Shown here piece after piece: positions 7,592 through 16,396 of a DNA stretch of 48,748 bases. This stretch comes from Alistipes sp. (lineage in GTDB: Bacteria; Bacteroidota; Bacteroidia; Bacteroidales; Rikenellaceae): NCBI GenBank assembly GCA_017481925.1, contig JAFUOK010000049.1, forward strand, positions 1-48,748, in the 5' to 3' direction. The number at the start of each line of letters is the position of its first letter. Positions within the stretch are counted from its first letter, which is position 1. The position numbers and the translations under genes are program-made. The notes under the pieces are model-generated. The model was not told the DNA's origin. It saw only the letters and a program-made list of their open reading frames with translations, and ran no database searches.

Positions 7592-9538
7592 TTACTCCAT
7601 CTTGTTTGCTTCGATCTCGGCATCAACCAACGATGTGATGTGTGCTGCAAACTCCTCAACACTCATCGCACCCTTATCGCCCTCGCCCTGAACGCGAACC
7701 GACACCTTGCCCTCTGCAGCCTCCTTCTCGCCTACGATCAGCAGGAAGGGGATACGCTTGAGCTCGTTGTCACGAATCTTGCGGCCGATCTTCTCATTGC
7801 GCTCATCCACCTGCACACGCACGTCAGCCTTTGCCAGACGCTTTGCCACGTCGTTAGCATAGTCGTTGAACTTCTCCGAGATAGGCAGGATAACAGCCTG
7901 ATCGGGAGTAAGCCACAAGGGGAACTTACCCGCCGTGTGCTCCAACAACACGGCCACGAAGCGCTCCATAGAGCCAAACGGTGCACGGTGAATCATAATC
8001 GGGCGGTGCAACTTATCGTCGTTGCCCTTATATGTAAGGTCGAAACGCTCGGGCAGGTTGTAATCCACCTGAATGGTACCCAGCTGCCAGCTGCGACCCA
8101 GAGCATCCTTAACCATGAAGTCCAACTTGGGACCATAGAATGCAGCCTCACCCAACTCAACGGTAGTGTTCAAGCCCTTCTCCTTACAAGCCTGGATGAT
8201 TGCACCCTCGGCCTTCTCCCAATTCTCGTCCGAGCCGATATACTTCTCGGTGTTGTTGGGATCACGCAATGAGATCTGTGCTGTGTAGTTATCAAACTTC
8301 AACGTGCGGAAGATGTAGAGCACGATGTCGATAACCTTCTCGAACTCCTCCAGCAACTGGTCGGGACGCACGAAGAGGTGAGCATCATCCTGCGTAAAAC
8401 TACGCACACGCGTAAGACCGTGCAACTCACCCGACTGCTCATAGCGATATACCGTACCGAACTCTGCTAAACGCACGGGCAGATCCTTGTATGAACGGGG
8501 CTTCGAGCGGTAGATCTCGCAGTGGTGGGGGCAGTTCATGGGCTTCAATAGATACTCCTCGCCCTCGAACGGCGTGTGGATAGGCTGGAATGAATCCTTA
8601 CCATACTTTGCATAATGACCCGATGTAACATACAAATCCTTGTTACCGATGTGCGGAGTGATAACCTGCATATAACCGTAATCCTTCTGAATCTGACGCA
8701 GGAAGCGCTCCAGGCGGTCACGCAACTCGGCACCCTTCGGCAACCACATCGGCAGACCCTGACCTACGCGCTGTGAGAACATAAAGAGCTCGAGATCCTT
8801 GCCCAGCTTACGGTGGTCACGCTTCTTGGCCTCCTCGATCATCACGAGGTACTCGTCGAGCATAGACTTCTTGGGGAACGACACACCATAGATACGGGTA
8901 AGCATCTTGTTCTTCTCGTTGCCACGCCAGTAAGCACCAGCCACAGAGGTAAGTTTAACGGCCTTGATAAAGCCTGTGTTGGGGATATGCGGGCCACGGC
9001 AAAGATCCGTGAACTCGCCATTGGTATAGAATGAGATGGTGCCATCCTCAAGGTCCTGAATCAGTTCAACCTTGTACTGATCACCCTTCTCGGTAAAGGT
9101 CTTCAATGCGTCAGCCTTCGACACCTCGGTACGCACCAGCTCCTCCTTCTGACGAGCCAGCTCCTGCATCTTCTTCTCGATGGTTGCAAGGTCGCCCTCG
9201 GTGATGGGGGTGGGAGAATCTACGTCGTAGTAGAAGCCGTTGTCAATAGCGGGGCCGATACCGAACTTAATGCCCGGGTAAAGCGACTGCAAAGCCTCAG
9301 CCAAAAGGTGTGATGAGGTGTGCCAGAAGGCGTGCTTGCCCTCAGCGTCGTCCCACTTGTAGAATTTGATTGTAGAGTCAGCGTCGATAGAGTGGCTCAT
9401 ATCGACAGTCTGATCATTTACCGAAGCGGCCAAACAGTCGGCAGCGAGACGAGGGCTGATGCTCTCGGCTACTTGGTAAGCGGTTGTTCCTGCGGCAAAC
9501 TCCTTGACGTTGCCATCAGGAAAAGTGATTTTAATCAT
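7592..9538 (-). CDS. thrS: Threonyl-tRNA synthetase
   Basis: Charges tRNA-Thr with threonine. The 648 residues show the full bacterial architecture: an N-terminal TGS domain ([21 protein letters not shown]), the editing domain with its second conserved His region, the class II catalytic core with [10 protein letters not shown] (the zinc-binding Cys), motif 2 [20 protein letters not shown] and [10 protein letters not shown], and the C-terminal anticodon-binding domain ([22 protein letters not shown]). The start ATG at 9538 gives the usual N-terminus. infC follows in the classical order. I see no T-box or other leader in the 160 bases upstream. Confidence 0.97.
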   Translation of the reverse strand: MIKITFPDGNVKEFAAGTTAYQVAESISPRLAADCLAASVNDQTVDMSHSIDADSTIKFYKWDDAEGKHAFWHTSSHLLAEALQSLYPGIKFGIGPAIDNGFYYDVDSPTPITEGDLATIEKKMQELARQKEELVRTEVSKADALKTFTEKGDQYKVELIQDLEDGTISFYTNGEFTDLCRGPHIPNTGFIKAVKLTSVAGAYWRGNEKNKMLTRIYGVSFPKKSMLDEYLVMIEEAKKRDHRKLGKDLELFMFSQRVGQGLPMWLPKGAELRDRLERFLRQIQKDYGYMQVITPHIGNKDLYVTSGHYAKYGKDSFQPIHTPFEGEEYLLKPMNCPHHCEIYRSKPRSYKDLPVRLAEFGTVYRYEQSGELHGLTRVRSFTQDDAHLFVRPDQLLEEFEKVIDIVLYIFRTLKFDNYTAQISLRDPNNTEKYIGSDENWEKAEGAIIQACKEKGLNTTVELGEAAFYGPKLDFMVKDALGRSWQLGTIQVDYNLPERFDLTYKGNDDKLHRPIMIHRAPFGSMERFVAVLLEHTAGKFPLWLTPDQAVILPISEKFNDYANDVAKRLAKADVRVQVDERNEKIGRKIRDNELKRIPFLLIVGEKEAAEGKVSVRVQGEGDKGAMSVEEFAAHITSLVDAEIEANKME

Positions 9539-9652
9539 AGCGTTTATTTAAGTTTTATGTTTTGAGCCTTGCCGATGCTTCCACAATTACGAGACGGAAT
9601 ACATCTTCGGACTCGGTTAATTCAAAATCTTTTGCGAACTCCTCAATACGTC

Positions 9653-9689
9653 ATTCCCCGACACAAGCGTAGCGAATGGCGATGGGAAT
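9653..9689. repeat. Small inverted repeat in the thrS upstream gap
   Basis: ATTCCC (9653-9658) and GGGAAT (9684-9689) flank a spacer that contains GCGTAGCGAATGGCG. It resembles the short palindromic intergenic repeats of many Bacteroidales. No second copy was found in the window, so the repeat status is tentative. Confidence 0.3.
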
Positions 9690-9698
9690 CTCTGTTTA

Positions 9699-9905
9699 CT
9701 ACTCTTCCTTTTTCTTCTCGCGGCGATACACAATCATCCATATCACGGCGCTAAACGAGGAGCAAATGAACAAAAATATTGGCAAGCCCTCTACATCGCC
9801 TGTGGTAAAGTACTTTTTCAGCCACAGGGCTATACCTACCACCGATGCCACGAGCACCACGCACCACAGCACGATACTCAACTTCCACACCTTTGCGTTT
9901 TTCAT
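9699..9905 (-). CDS. Small two-helix membrane protein of unknown function
   Basis: Sixty-eight residues: a short basic start (MKNAKVWK), a first hydrophobic helix at about 9-28, a Lys-containing loop (LKKYFTTGDVEG), a second helix at about 42-60 and a strongly charged end (RREKKKEE). The positive-inside pattern suggests both ends are cytoplasmic. It follows another small membrane protein by 12 bases, and the two probably form one unit upstream of thrS. I do not recognise a family. Codon use looks coding. Confidence 0.6.
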   Translation of the reverse strand: MKNAKVWKLSIVLWCVVLVASVVGIALWLKKYFTTGDVEGLPIFLFICSSFSAVIWMIVYRREKKKEE

Positions 9906-9917
9906 GCTATCGAATGT

Positions 9918-10139
9918 TTACTGTTCTTTACCCTCTTTGCGCTTGCGGAAGTATGTGTAGATCCACCAAAGGGCAATTATCAGCGTGCACGCTTCGCAAA
10001 CGATCGGCATCCACTGCGGCTCTTCGCCCGTGTTGGCTTTATACACATTAAGTCCCAAGCCAAGCATAGCAATTGCGGCAACCGCTACGCACAGCAGCAT
10101 ATTACCCTTCGAATAACGTGTAAAGCCCTGATCCAACAT
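9918..10139 (-). CDS. Small two-helix membrane protein of unknown function
   Basis: Seventy-three residues from the ATG at 10139 (MLDQGFTRYSKGN). An alternative start at 10169 would add ten residues without hydrophobic character. Two membrane helices span about 13-31 and 49-65, and the tail is basic (FRKRKEGKEQ). The layout matches the next gene downstream, so the two may be a paralogous or interacting pair. No recognisable family. A low-complexity repeat lies just upstream. Confidence 0.6.
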   Translation of the reverse strand: MLDQGFTRYSKGNMLLCVAVAAIAMLGLGLNVYKANTGEEPQWMPIVCEACTLIIALWWIYTYFRKRKEGKEQ

Positions 10140-10182
10140 ATTTATTCCGTTTATTACTCTCCTACTCACTCAAAATACTTCC

Positions 10183-10224
10183 TTCAATTTTGAATTTTGA
10201 ATTTTGCATTTTGAATTTTGCATT
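10183..10224. repeat. Tandem TTTTGAATT/TTTTGCATT intergenic repeat
   Basis: Four to five near-identical 9-10-base units built on ATTTTGAATT and TTTTGCATT lie directly 3' of pdxA. A shorter version with the same units occurs at 21379-21406, 3' of the nucleoside kinase gene. Confidence 0.6.
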
Positions 10225-10231
10225 GTCTCAA

Positions 10232-11326
10232 CTACTCCTCACCCTGCTCGGGCAGCTTCAAATCCTTCACCGAAACATCACGTCCCTTCTCGCGCTCGAA
10301 GCGCTGCAACGGGCGAGCCGTCCAGTCAGCCCACTCCTCACGACAACGCACGATGTCGATAGCGGCATAGATGGCGTTACGCATCGACTGCGCATCTGCC
10401 ACACCCTTGCCTGCAATATCATACGCCGTGCCGTGGTCGGGCGAGGTGCGAACAGCCGAGAGACCTGCTGTAAAGTTCACGCCATCGGGCGAGAGGGTCT
10501 TGAAGGGTGTCAGGCCCTGATCGTGGTACATAGCCAGCACAGCATCGTACTTGGCATAGCCACCTCCTGCAAACAAGCCATCTGCAGGGAAGGGGCCAAA
10601 GGCCAGCGTACCCTGCTCGAAAGCCTCGACGATGGCGGGCTTGATGATCGCCTGCTCCTCCGTGCCGAGCATGCCGCCCTCACCTGCATGGGGGTTGAGT
10701 GCCAAAACGGCGATGCGAGGCTCAACAACGCCGAAGTCCTCCTTGAGCGACTGACGAAGTGTCGCAAGCGACGAGAGAATCTTCTCCTTGGTGATACTTT
10801 GGCTGACCTCTGCCACGGGGATATGGATCGTAACCAAACCCACACGCAGACGGTCGCTGCACATAATCATCATAGGCTCGCCCTCGAGGTGTGCGGCCAC
10901 GAACTCGGTGTGTCCCGTATATGAGAACCTGTCGCTCTGCGCCGACTCCTTGTCAATCGGTGCGGTGACCATAGCGTCGATAGCGCCCTCCTTCAAATCG
11001 GCAACGGCAGCCTCCAACGCCTCAACAGCGGCCTTGCCACCCTCCTTGGAGGCTACACCCGGCTGGGGGTCGGCATCGCCCGTATCGACAAGGTTGATCT
11101 TGCCACGGCGTGCATCGTCAGCCGATTTTACAACGTTGAACTGAACACCATAATCCTCCTTATCGAGGATCGACATATAATACTTGGCGGCTTTGAGTGA
11201 GCCGTAGATGACGGGAGTAAAAAGTTCAGCGATGCGCTGATCGGCAAAGGTGCGGAGGATAACCTCCCAGCCTACGCCATTCACATCGCCCTGTGTAATT
11301 CCTATCTTAAGTCTTGAATCCGACAT
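10232..11326 (-). CDS. pdxA: 4-hydroxythreonine-4-phosphate dehydrogenase
   Basis: NAD-dependent enzyme of the DXP-dependent pyridoxal phosphate pathway; it makes the substrate that PdxJ joins with DXP. The 364 residues start with KIGITQGDVNGVGWEVIL, and further on have APIDKES, TGHTEFVAAHL, HIPVAEVS, the metal-site region LNPHAGEGG and GPFPADGLF, and the C-terminal MYHDQGLTPFKTL. The ATG at 11326 is preferred to that at 11338 because of the homologous N-terminus and the -7 box 26 bases upstream. A terminator separates it from the preceding methyltransferase gene. Confidence 0.95.
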   Translation of the reverse strand: MSDSRLKIGITQGDVNGVGWEVILRTFADQRIAELFTPVIYGSLKAAKYYMSILDKEDYGVQFNVVKSADDARRGKINLVDTGDADPQPGVASKEGGKAAVEALEAAVADLKEGAIDAMVTAPIDKESAQSDRFSYTGHTEFVAAHLEGEPMMIMCSDRLRVGLVTIHIPVAEVSQSITKEKILSSLATLRQSLKEDFGVVEPRIAVLALNPHAGEGGMLGTEEQAIIKPAIVEAFEQGTLAFGPFPADGLFAGGGYAKYDAVLAMYHDQGLTPFKTLSPDGVNFTAGLSAVRTSPDHGTAYDIAGKGVADAQSMRNAIYAAIDIVRCREEWADWTARPLQRFEREKGRDVSVKDLKLPEQGEE

Positions 11327-11352
11327 AATTAAATCCATACTATTTCAAACAG

Positions 11353-11360
11353 CAAATATA
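11353..11360 (-). promoter_or_regulatory. Candidate -7 box for pdxA
   Basis: The minus strand reads TATATTTG, matching TAnnTTTG, 26 bases upstream of the preferred pdxA ATG and downstream of a terminator, so pdxA starts its own transcript. Confidence 0.65.
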
Positions 11361-11412
11361 CTAATAATTTTCAATTATTAACCGTTTCTGCCGATTTTGA
11401 TCACTCGAGCAT

Positions 11413-11442
11413 AAAAAAAACGGCCCAAAAGAGCCGTTTTTC
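11413..11442 (-). terminator. Intrinsic terminator after the trxB-rnz-methyltransferase run
   Basis: AACGGC and GCCGTT form a stem around an eight-base loop, flanked by an A-run and a T-run on either side, so it would work on both strands. It lies 31 bases beyond the methyltransferase stop. Confidence 0.85.
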
Positions 11443-11472
11443 CATATTTTTCGCCTTACGGAGTGAAATCCG

Positions 11473-12210
11473 TTATCTCATCCGGCGCCTGAACTCGGCA
11501 CAGACAATTCCTGTAGCCATAGCCACATTGAGCGACTCGGAGCCCTGACCTGCAACAGAATAGGCGGGAATAAGCAGTCGCTGCGAGAACGATGCGGCGC
11601 ACTCACGGCTTACACCTCGACCCTCGTTGCCCATTACAATTACACCTGTGGGAGCCAACTCCACATCGTAGATATTCTGCCCATCGAGCATCGTGCCATA
11701 GACCTCCACCCCACTCTCGCGGGTGCGACGCAGAAAATCTGCCAGCGGCAGGTAGTGTACCCTCACACGCAGAATAGCGCCCATCGTAGCCTGCACGACC
11801 TTGGGGTTGAAGCAGTCGGCGGTATCCTCCGAGCAAAATATATCCTCCACGCCAAACCAATCGGCAAGGCGGATGATAGTACCCAGATTACCCGGATTCT
11901 GCACCCCATCCAGTGCAAGCGACAAAGCCGTAGCCGGAGCACTCTTCGCGGCCATATGACGAGGCTGCTCAACAACGGCAAGCGACGTGGAGGCAGTCTT
12001 GAGTTGAGAGATGCGCTCCATCTCCTTCTCGCTCACCCGCTCGGCACGGCCATCGAAATGACCTTCAAGGGCATATAGATTTCGCACTCGCCACCCCGAC
12101 TGCAGGATCTCGCCGATGAGTTTATCCCCCTCGGCGATGAACAATCGCTCCGCGTCGCGCACTCGTTTATCCGAGAGCGAACGCACAAACTGTATCTCGG
12201 CCTTTGTCAT
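11473..12210 (-). CDS. SpoU/TrmH-family RNA 2'-O-methyltransferase
   Basis: A SAM-dependent knotted (SPOUT) methyltransferase of 245 residues. The N-terminus is an rRNA-binding L30-like segment (FVRSLSDKRVRDAERLFIAEGDKLI). The catalytic domain carries the three SpoU motifs: LALDGVQNPGNLGTIIRLADW near 99, GVIVMGNEGRGVS near 189, and LLIPAYSVAGQGSESLNVAMATGI near 212. This fits the RlmB/TrmH-like group, and many Bacteroidetes carry it as a 23S rRNA methyltransferase, but the exact target cannot be fixed. Its ATG overlaps the TGA of rnz by 4 bases, so translation is probably coupled. Confidence 0.88.
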   Translation of the reverse strand: MTKAEIQFVRSLSDKRVRDAERLFIAEGDKLIGEILQSGWRVRNLYALEGHFDGRAERVSEKEMERISQLKTASTSLAVVEQPRHMAAKSAPATALSLALDGVQNPGNLGTIIRLADWFGVEDIFCSEDTADCFNPKVVQATMGAILRVRVHYLPLADFLRRTRESGVEVYGTMLDGQNIYDVELAPTGVIVMGNEGRGVSRECAASFSQRLLIPAYSVAGQGSESLNVAMATGIVCAEFRRRMR

Positions 12211-13139
12211 TCTTTATGCGGTTTAGGTTCAATCAAAAAGGTCTCGCCCTCACGGGCAATATCGGTTGCGGGGAACGTCGCACGAGCCTCATCTAACAGC
12301 AGCGACAAATCCTTATATCGTGACGAAAAGTGTCCGATAAGCAGTCGCCCGACACCCGCCATCTTTGCCACCTTGGCGGCATCTTCGGTGGTTGAGTGGC
12401 CTCGCTCCTTGGCTGTCTTTCGCATATCGGCGGCATAGGTTGCCTCGTGGTAGAGCACATCCACACCCTCGACCATGCGGGCAAGCCGAGCCGAGTAGTT
12501 GGTATCGGAACAGTAGGCATACGAGAGCGTAGCATAAGGGCGATAGGTTATCACATCATTTGATAGCACCTCGCCGCTCTCCAGCACTATATCCTCACCT
12601 CGCTTGGCATCGACAATCTGCTTCACGGAGAGATCATAACGCTCTATGGCATATTTCTTTACGTTGAGCGCAGGCTCTTTCTGTCGGAACAGGTAGCCCG
12701 CCGTAGGTATGCGGTGACGCAGTGGCAGTGACCACACCTCGGTGCTATCGTTCTCGAATATTATCTGGTGCTTGGTGGTATCCACCTCCACCCACTCGGG
12801 CGTATATGGCAGATTCGTCTCGCACAGGCGCAGAAAACACTCCAGCATCTCCCCGAAAGGTCGTGGAGCATAGATACGCAGTGGCGTGCGACGTCCATAC
12901 AGACCCAACGTCGAGAGCAACGGAAACAGGCCATACATATGGTCGCCGTGCAGATGCGAAATAAATACGGCACGCAGTTTCAGTGCCGAGATGCCACGGC
13001 GTGCCATCTGACGCTGCACGCCCTCGCCCGCATCGACCAGAAAATATTGTTCGTTCACGTTGACCACCTGCGCCGAGGGGTGCCCCGACGCGGTTGGCTT
13101 GGCAGACGAATTACCGAGTATGGTGACCGCAATAGACAT
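12207..13139 (-). CDS. rnz: Ribonuclease Z
   Basis: Metallo-beta-lactamase-fold endonuclease that removes the 3' trailer of tRNA precursors. The 310-residue protein has the zinc-binding motif SHLHGDHMYG (H62, H64, D66, H67), then the substrate-arm region, a conserved SDTNYS, LYHEATY, the GHSTTEDAA motif and the final LLIGHFSSRY. It overlaps trxB by one base (stop and start share an A) and the methyltransferase by four, so the three genes trxB-rnz-methyltransferase form a tight unit. Confidence 0.94.
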   Translation of the reverse strand: MSIAVTILGNSSAKPTASGHPSAQVVNVNEQYFLVDAGEGVQRQMARRGISALKLRAVFISHLHGDHMYGLFPLLSTLGLYGRRTPLRIYAPRPFGEMLECFLRLCETNLPYTPEWVEVDTTKHQIIFENDSTEVWSLPLRHRIPTAGYLFRQKEPALNVKKYAIERYDLSVKQIVDAKRGEDIVLESGEVLSNDVITYRPYATLSYAYCSDTNYSARLARMVEGVDVLYHEATYAADMRKTAKERGHSTTEDAAKVAKMAGVGRLLIGHFSSRYKDLSLLLDEARATFPATDIAREGETFLIEPKPHKE

Positions 13140-14062
13140 TACTTGCTCAACAGATAACGCTCACAGTCCAGAGCCGCAATACAGCCCGAGCCCGCAGCCG
13201 TAATAGCCTGACGGTAATGGGGATCCTTCACGTCGCCAGCGGCAAACACTCCCTCGATATTGGTCTTCGATGTGCCGGGGATGGTCTTGATATAACCCTC
13301 CTCGTCCAGCTCCAGCTTACCCTTGAAGAGCTCGGTGTTGGGGTGGTGACCAATAGCAAGGAAGAAGCCCATAATATCGATCGTAGTCTCCTCGCCTGAC
13401 GTATGGCGCAGACGGGCACCCGTAACGCCATCCTCATCGCCCAAGATCTCGACCGTATTATACTCGAACATAACCTTGATGTTGGGCGTATTGAATACTC
13501 GCTCCTGCATAGCCTTCGATGCGCGCAGGAAGGGTTTTCTTACGATCAGGTAAACCTGCTTACAGATCGAAGCCAGGTAGGTTGCCTCCTCGCAAGCGGT
13601 ATCGCCACCGCCCACAACGGCTACATCCTGCTTACGGTAGAAGAAGCCGTCACACGTAGCACAGGCACTAACGCCCTGACCTCTATACTTCATCTCCGAC
13701 TCCAGACCCAGATACTTTGCCGAAGCACCCGTAGCCACGATCAAAGCCTCGGCCTCGATCTTCTTCTCGCCGTCGATGGTAACAACGAAGGGGCGGACGT
13801 CGAAGTCAACGTCGGTCACGATACCGAAGCGCACATCAGCACCAAAACGCTGTGCCTGCTGCTTGAGCTGCGCCATCATCTCCGTACCGCTGATACCCTC
13901 GGGATAGCCGGGGAAGTTCTCAATCTCGGTGGTCGTAGTGAGCTGACCACCAGGCTCGATGCCCTCATAAACGATGGGCGAAAGGTTTGCGCGTGAAGCG
14001 TAAATTGCGGCCGTATAACCCGCCGGGCCACTACCAATAATAAGGCATTTAGTTTGTTCCAT
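13139..14062 (-). CDS. trxB: Thioredoxin-disulfide reductase
   Basis: FAD enzyme that reduces thioredoxin with NADPH. The 307 residues show the FAD-binding IIGSGPAGYTAAIYA at 8-22, the redox-active CATC at 134-137 followed by DGFF, the NADPH site GGGDTACEEA at 151-160, and the C-terminal FAD segment FAAGDVKDPHYRQAITAAGSGCIAALD. It is the low-molecular-weight bacterial type. It lies 20 bases after the lipoprotein gene and overlaps rnz by one base. Confidence 0.97.
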   Translation of the reverse strand: MEQTKCLIIGSGPAGYTAAIYASRANLSPIVYEGIEPGGQLTTTTEIENFPGYPEGISGTEMMAQLKQQAQRFGADVRFGIVTDVDFDVRPFVVTIDGEKKIEAEALIVATGASAKYLGLESEMKYRGQGVSACATCDGFFYRKQDVAVVGGGDTACEEATYLASICKQVYLIVRKPFLRASKAMQERVFNTPNIKVMFEYNTVEILGDEDGVTGARLRHTSGEETTIDIMGFFLAIGHHPNTELFKGKLELDEEGYIKTIPGTSKTNIEGVFAAGDVKDPHYRQAITAAGSGCIAALDCERYLLSK

Positions 14063-14082
14063 AGTTTTATAGTTTTATATTT

Positions 14083-14481
14083 TTATTCCTTTATCTTCAT
14101 ATCGGGCACAAGGGCAACGCCATCGATGAGTTGCAAATCCTTTACCATATGCAGCGTACCCTGCTTATAGCGCTGGAAGTGCGACGAGGCGATATGCTTC
14201 TGGTAAGCCTCCTGCGAGGCGTAGATCTCAAGAATGGTGATGCGACAGGGATTCTCCTTCTCCTGCACGCTGAAAAGGGTTATCACGCCCTCCTCCTTCT
14301 CGACCGATTCGCGACCTACCTCTCCCACAAAGGTAAGATATTCTTCCAAATACTCCTCATGAATCTCCAACTTTGACAGGCGCACCAGGCGCGATGAATA
14401 TTTATCCTGCATATTTTCCGATGTTTTCTCTGAGCACGCCACCATAAGGCAGGCGCACACAAAAATAATTATCTTTTTCAC
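14083..14481 (-). CDS. Lipoprotein with antibiotic-biosynthesis-monooxygenase (ABM) fold
   Basis: One hundred and thirty-two residues with a lipoprotein signal (MKKIIIFVCACLMVAC; lipobox MVAC, Cys near 16). The rest matches the ABM ferredoxin-like fold (YgiN and quinol-monooxygenase-like): VRLSKLEIHEEYLEEYLTF, EEGVITLFSVQEKENPCRI, ILEIYASQEAYQKHIASSHFQRYK. Family members act as small oxygenases or as heme or quinone binders. A lipid-anchored form is less usual. The start codon appears to be GTG at 14481; no better ATG fits the signal peptide. It sits between the kinase/vWA cassette and trxB, 27 and 20 bases from its neighbours. Confidence 0.8.
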   Translation of the reverse strand: MKKIIIFVCACLMVACSEKTSENMQDKYSSRLVRLSKLEIHEEYLEEYLTFVGEVGRESVEKEEGVITLFSVQEKENPCRITILEIYASQEAYQKHIASSHFQRYKQGTLHMVKDLQLIDGVALVPDMKIKE

Positions 14482-14484
14482 CGT

Positions 14485-14497
14485 ATAGTATTACTAT
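14485..14497. promoter_or_regulatory. Perfect palindrome ATAGTA-T-TACTAT upstream of the lipoprotein gene
   Basis: A 13-base perfect palindrome lies in the 27-base gap, 3 bases before the GTG start of the lipoprotein gene. It could be an operator, or it could be chance. No second copy was seen. Confidence 0.25.
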
Positions 14498-14508
14498 GTT
14501 GTTATATC

Positions 14509-15498
14509 TCAGCACATTTCCACTTCGCGTGGGGGGGGGTCGCAGGCGCTCTCCAACGCACCAACTCTTTTGCCCTCGTAATCAAACAGCAGACACTCCT
14601 CACCTATCCACGCACGTGTGCAACCGCTATGATAGTCGTACTCAACACTATCATATATGGGCAGAATAACAAACTCGCCCTCGCGGTTAATCAGCCCCAT
14701 ACCCGACTCGCTCTCAACCTCGGCACGACCCTCATAAAAGTCGCCGACCCAGCGGAAGAGGGGTTCTATAACTACTTGATTTTCACTATCGACAAAGCCC
14801 CAACCCGAAGGCTCCTCAACAGCTGCCAGACCTTCGTGCAGCGACCTCACATAGAGATGATTATCGAGCGCAGGCGCCACATTGTATGGCATTGCCTCCA
14901 CATCTCGCACTGCGGCATTGGCCTTCAATAGAATCTTCTCGCGCAGAGCATCAAACGCCTCATCGTCGCCGCCTGCGCCCTCGGTGGCATAGTACCACCG
15001 CACAAGGCGTGCCTCACCCCTATCAGTGAGGATGATATTCTCCTCACGCACAGCATTATGCGAGAGGTTGGCACAGAGCAATGCCCCTTGTAATTCGTTT
15101 ATAGCCTCGACCAATCTCTGCGCATCATTCGAATCTGCCACGGCTGCCAGCGCATCCGAGAACGGCTCGCCCACGGGGAGTGGCTCACGCAGTATATCGC
15201 ACTCGGCCTCACGGCCAGCGCTATCGGCATAGTGCATCTCCGATCGCAGAATCTCCAGGCGAGGAACGTAAGAGGTAATGAGATGACGATGCAGAGGAAC
15301 GAGTCGCTCGACACGTCTTAAAGAAGAGAGCGTCAGAGGCATATAGACCAGATAATGCTCAGCACCATACTCCACCTCAGCCTCGGCAAAGTAGGTCGAA
15401 CGGCGAACACTCTCGCCCACCCAACGCAGATGCGCCATACGAGTAAAGCCCTTCTGTGGGGCACTCAAAGCCTCCCGAAACGATGATATTGCAACCAT
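14509..15498 (-). CDS. Pseudokinase-like protein with C-terminal WG repeats
   Basis: A 329-residue protein. The middle segment aligns by position with a kinase catalytic loop, but the key residues are gone. HGDLKPENI of the sister protein reads HNAVREENI here (147-155), so the catalytic Asp is Ala and the Lys is Arg, while the Asn is kept; the DFG equivalent reads VRW. No Gly-rich loop or beta-3 Lys is evident near EHYLVYMPL. Residues 231-310 hold two WG-type repeats (GWGFVDSENQVVIEPLF and GMGLINREGEFVILPIYD). It follows the vWA gene by one base (TAG, T, ATG). Assignment as a pseudokinase rests on the alignment with the neighbouring kinase and is inference; the WG repeats are clear. Confidence 0.65.
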   Translation of the reverse strand: MVAISSFREALSAPQKGFTRMAHLRWVGESVRRSTYFAEAEVEYGAEHYLVYMPLTLSSLRRVERLVPLHRHLITSYVPRLEILRSEMHYADSAGREAECDILREPLPVGEPFSDALAAVADSNDAQRLVEAINELQGALLCANLSHNAVREENIILTDRGEARLVRWYYATEGAGGDDEAFDALREKILLKANAAVRDVEAMPYNVAPALDNHLYVRSLHEGLAAVEEPSGWGFVDSENQVVIEPLFRWVGDFYEGRAEVESESGMGLINREGEFVILPIYDSVEYDYHSGCTRAWIGEECLLFDYEGKRVGALESACDPPPREVEMC

Positions 15499-15499
15499 A

Positions 15500-16354
15500 C
15501 TACTCCATGCGTGTTATGCTTCGAGAGCCTATGTTTATAATCGAGAGCAACTCCACAATAGTGGCGTTATAGCCCATACCATAATATGGTGGCACAGCAC
15601 CAGCACCCTTCAATGAGTGGATAGCCTCCGTAAATGCCTCGGGCATAATGCTCGAACACTCCGCCAACGTGCGTGCGTGACGCGACGCTGCGAGAAGTTC
15701 ATCGGCCATAGGGAAGATTATCGAGGGTAAAGCGTCAGACGATGTGATGTGTATATTCAGCAGAAGCACCTGCCCATCCTCGGTAGCCACGGCCCGCAGC
15801 TGCGAGCAGATGTCGAGCAACTCGGCGTCGGTACAGTCCGAAGCCTCGCCATCGGTGATATTTATTACTATGGGCGGGAAACTCGCCCTATTCTCTTCGC
15901 GAGCGCACCACTCCTGCAACATATCGCGAACACGGAGCATCGCCTCATACATAGGCGTAGTGCCTTCGGCTTTGGGTTCTATCCACTGCTCTACGCTATG
16001 CTCCACCATAGCGGCCGTGCCGTCGGGCATCATCTCCTCAAAGGCCACTCGGCTCAATCGAGGAGCACGACGAGACAACCGACTAATGGAAGAAAAACCA
16101 TCCTCCGAGGTGAGCATCTCCACCCCATCGCCACCATAGCCTACGATGGCAACGTCGTAGTAGTCGCGTACGCCATCCGTGCGACGTGAGCGGTCCACCA
16201 ACTCGGTCACAAGAGCATTGGCCGTGAAGGCCACAGCCTCGGCCTTGGTCATCACCATACGACCAAAGCGCACTCGGCCCTGCATCGACGCCGAGCGATC
16301 GAGCATCAGGACAAAGGCGGTACGGTGACGGCGTGTAATCTCTTGTGTGTACAT
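15500..16354 (-). CDS. vWA-domain protein with intact MIDAS (TerY-like)
   Basis: A 284-residue von Willebrand A domain protein. The metal-ion site is complete: DRSAS (D19, S21, S23), the Thr in GTTPMYEA (132-133), and the Asp in INITDGEASD (168). The fold begins directly after a ten-residue basic start, with no signal peptide, so it is cytosolic. The short, nearly single-domain form and its linkage to a kinase match the TerY class. A TATCTTTG box lies 20 bases upstream, giving this gene and its downstream pseudokinase their own start inside the cassette. The C-terminus has a Gly-rich segment (GAGAVPPYYGMGYN). Confidence 0.85.
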   Translation of the reverse strand: MYTQEITRRHRTAFVLMLDRSASMQGRVRFGRMVMTKAEAVAFTANALVTELVDRSRRTDGVRDYYDVAIVGYGGDGVEMLTSEDGFSSISRLSRRAPRLSRVAFEEMMPDGTAAMVEHSVEQWIEPKAEGTTPMYEAMLRVRDMLQEWCAREENRASFPPIVINITDGEASDCTDAELLDICSQLRAVATEDGQVLLLNIHITSSDALPSIIFPMADELLAASRHARTLAECSSIMPEAFTEAIHSLKGAGAVPPYYGMGYNATIVELLSIINIGSRSITRME

Positions 16355-16373
16355 TGCGTGGAAGTTTGTTCTA

Positions 16374-16381
16374 CAAAGATA
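16374..16381 (-). promoter_or_regulatory. Candidate internal -7 box for the vWA gene
   Basis: The minus strand reads TATCTTTG, an exact TAnnTTTG match, in the 42-base gap between the kinase gene and the vWA gene. The implied leader is short, about 13 bases. Confidence 0.65.
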
Positions 16382-16396
16382 ATTTTTTTCTCAAAA

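Noticed and set aside
9539-9698. T-box or other regulatory leader before thrS
   Set aside because: No T-box sequence or stem was found, and T-boxes are not expected in Bacteroidetes.
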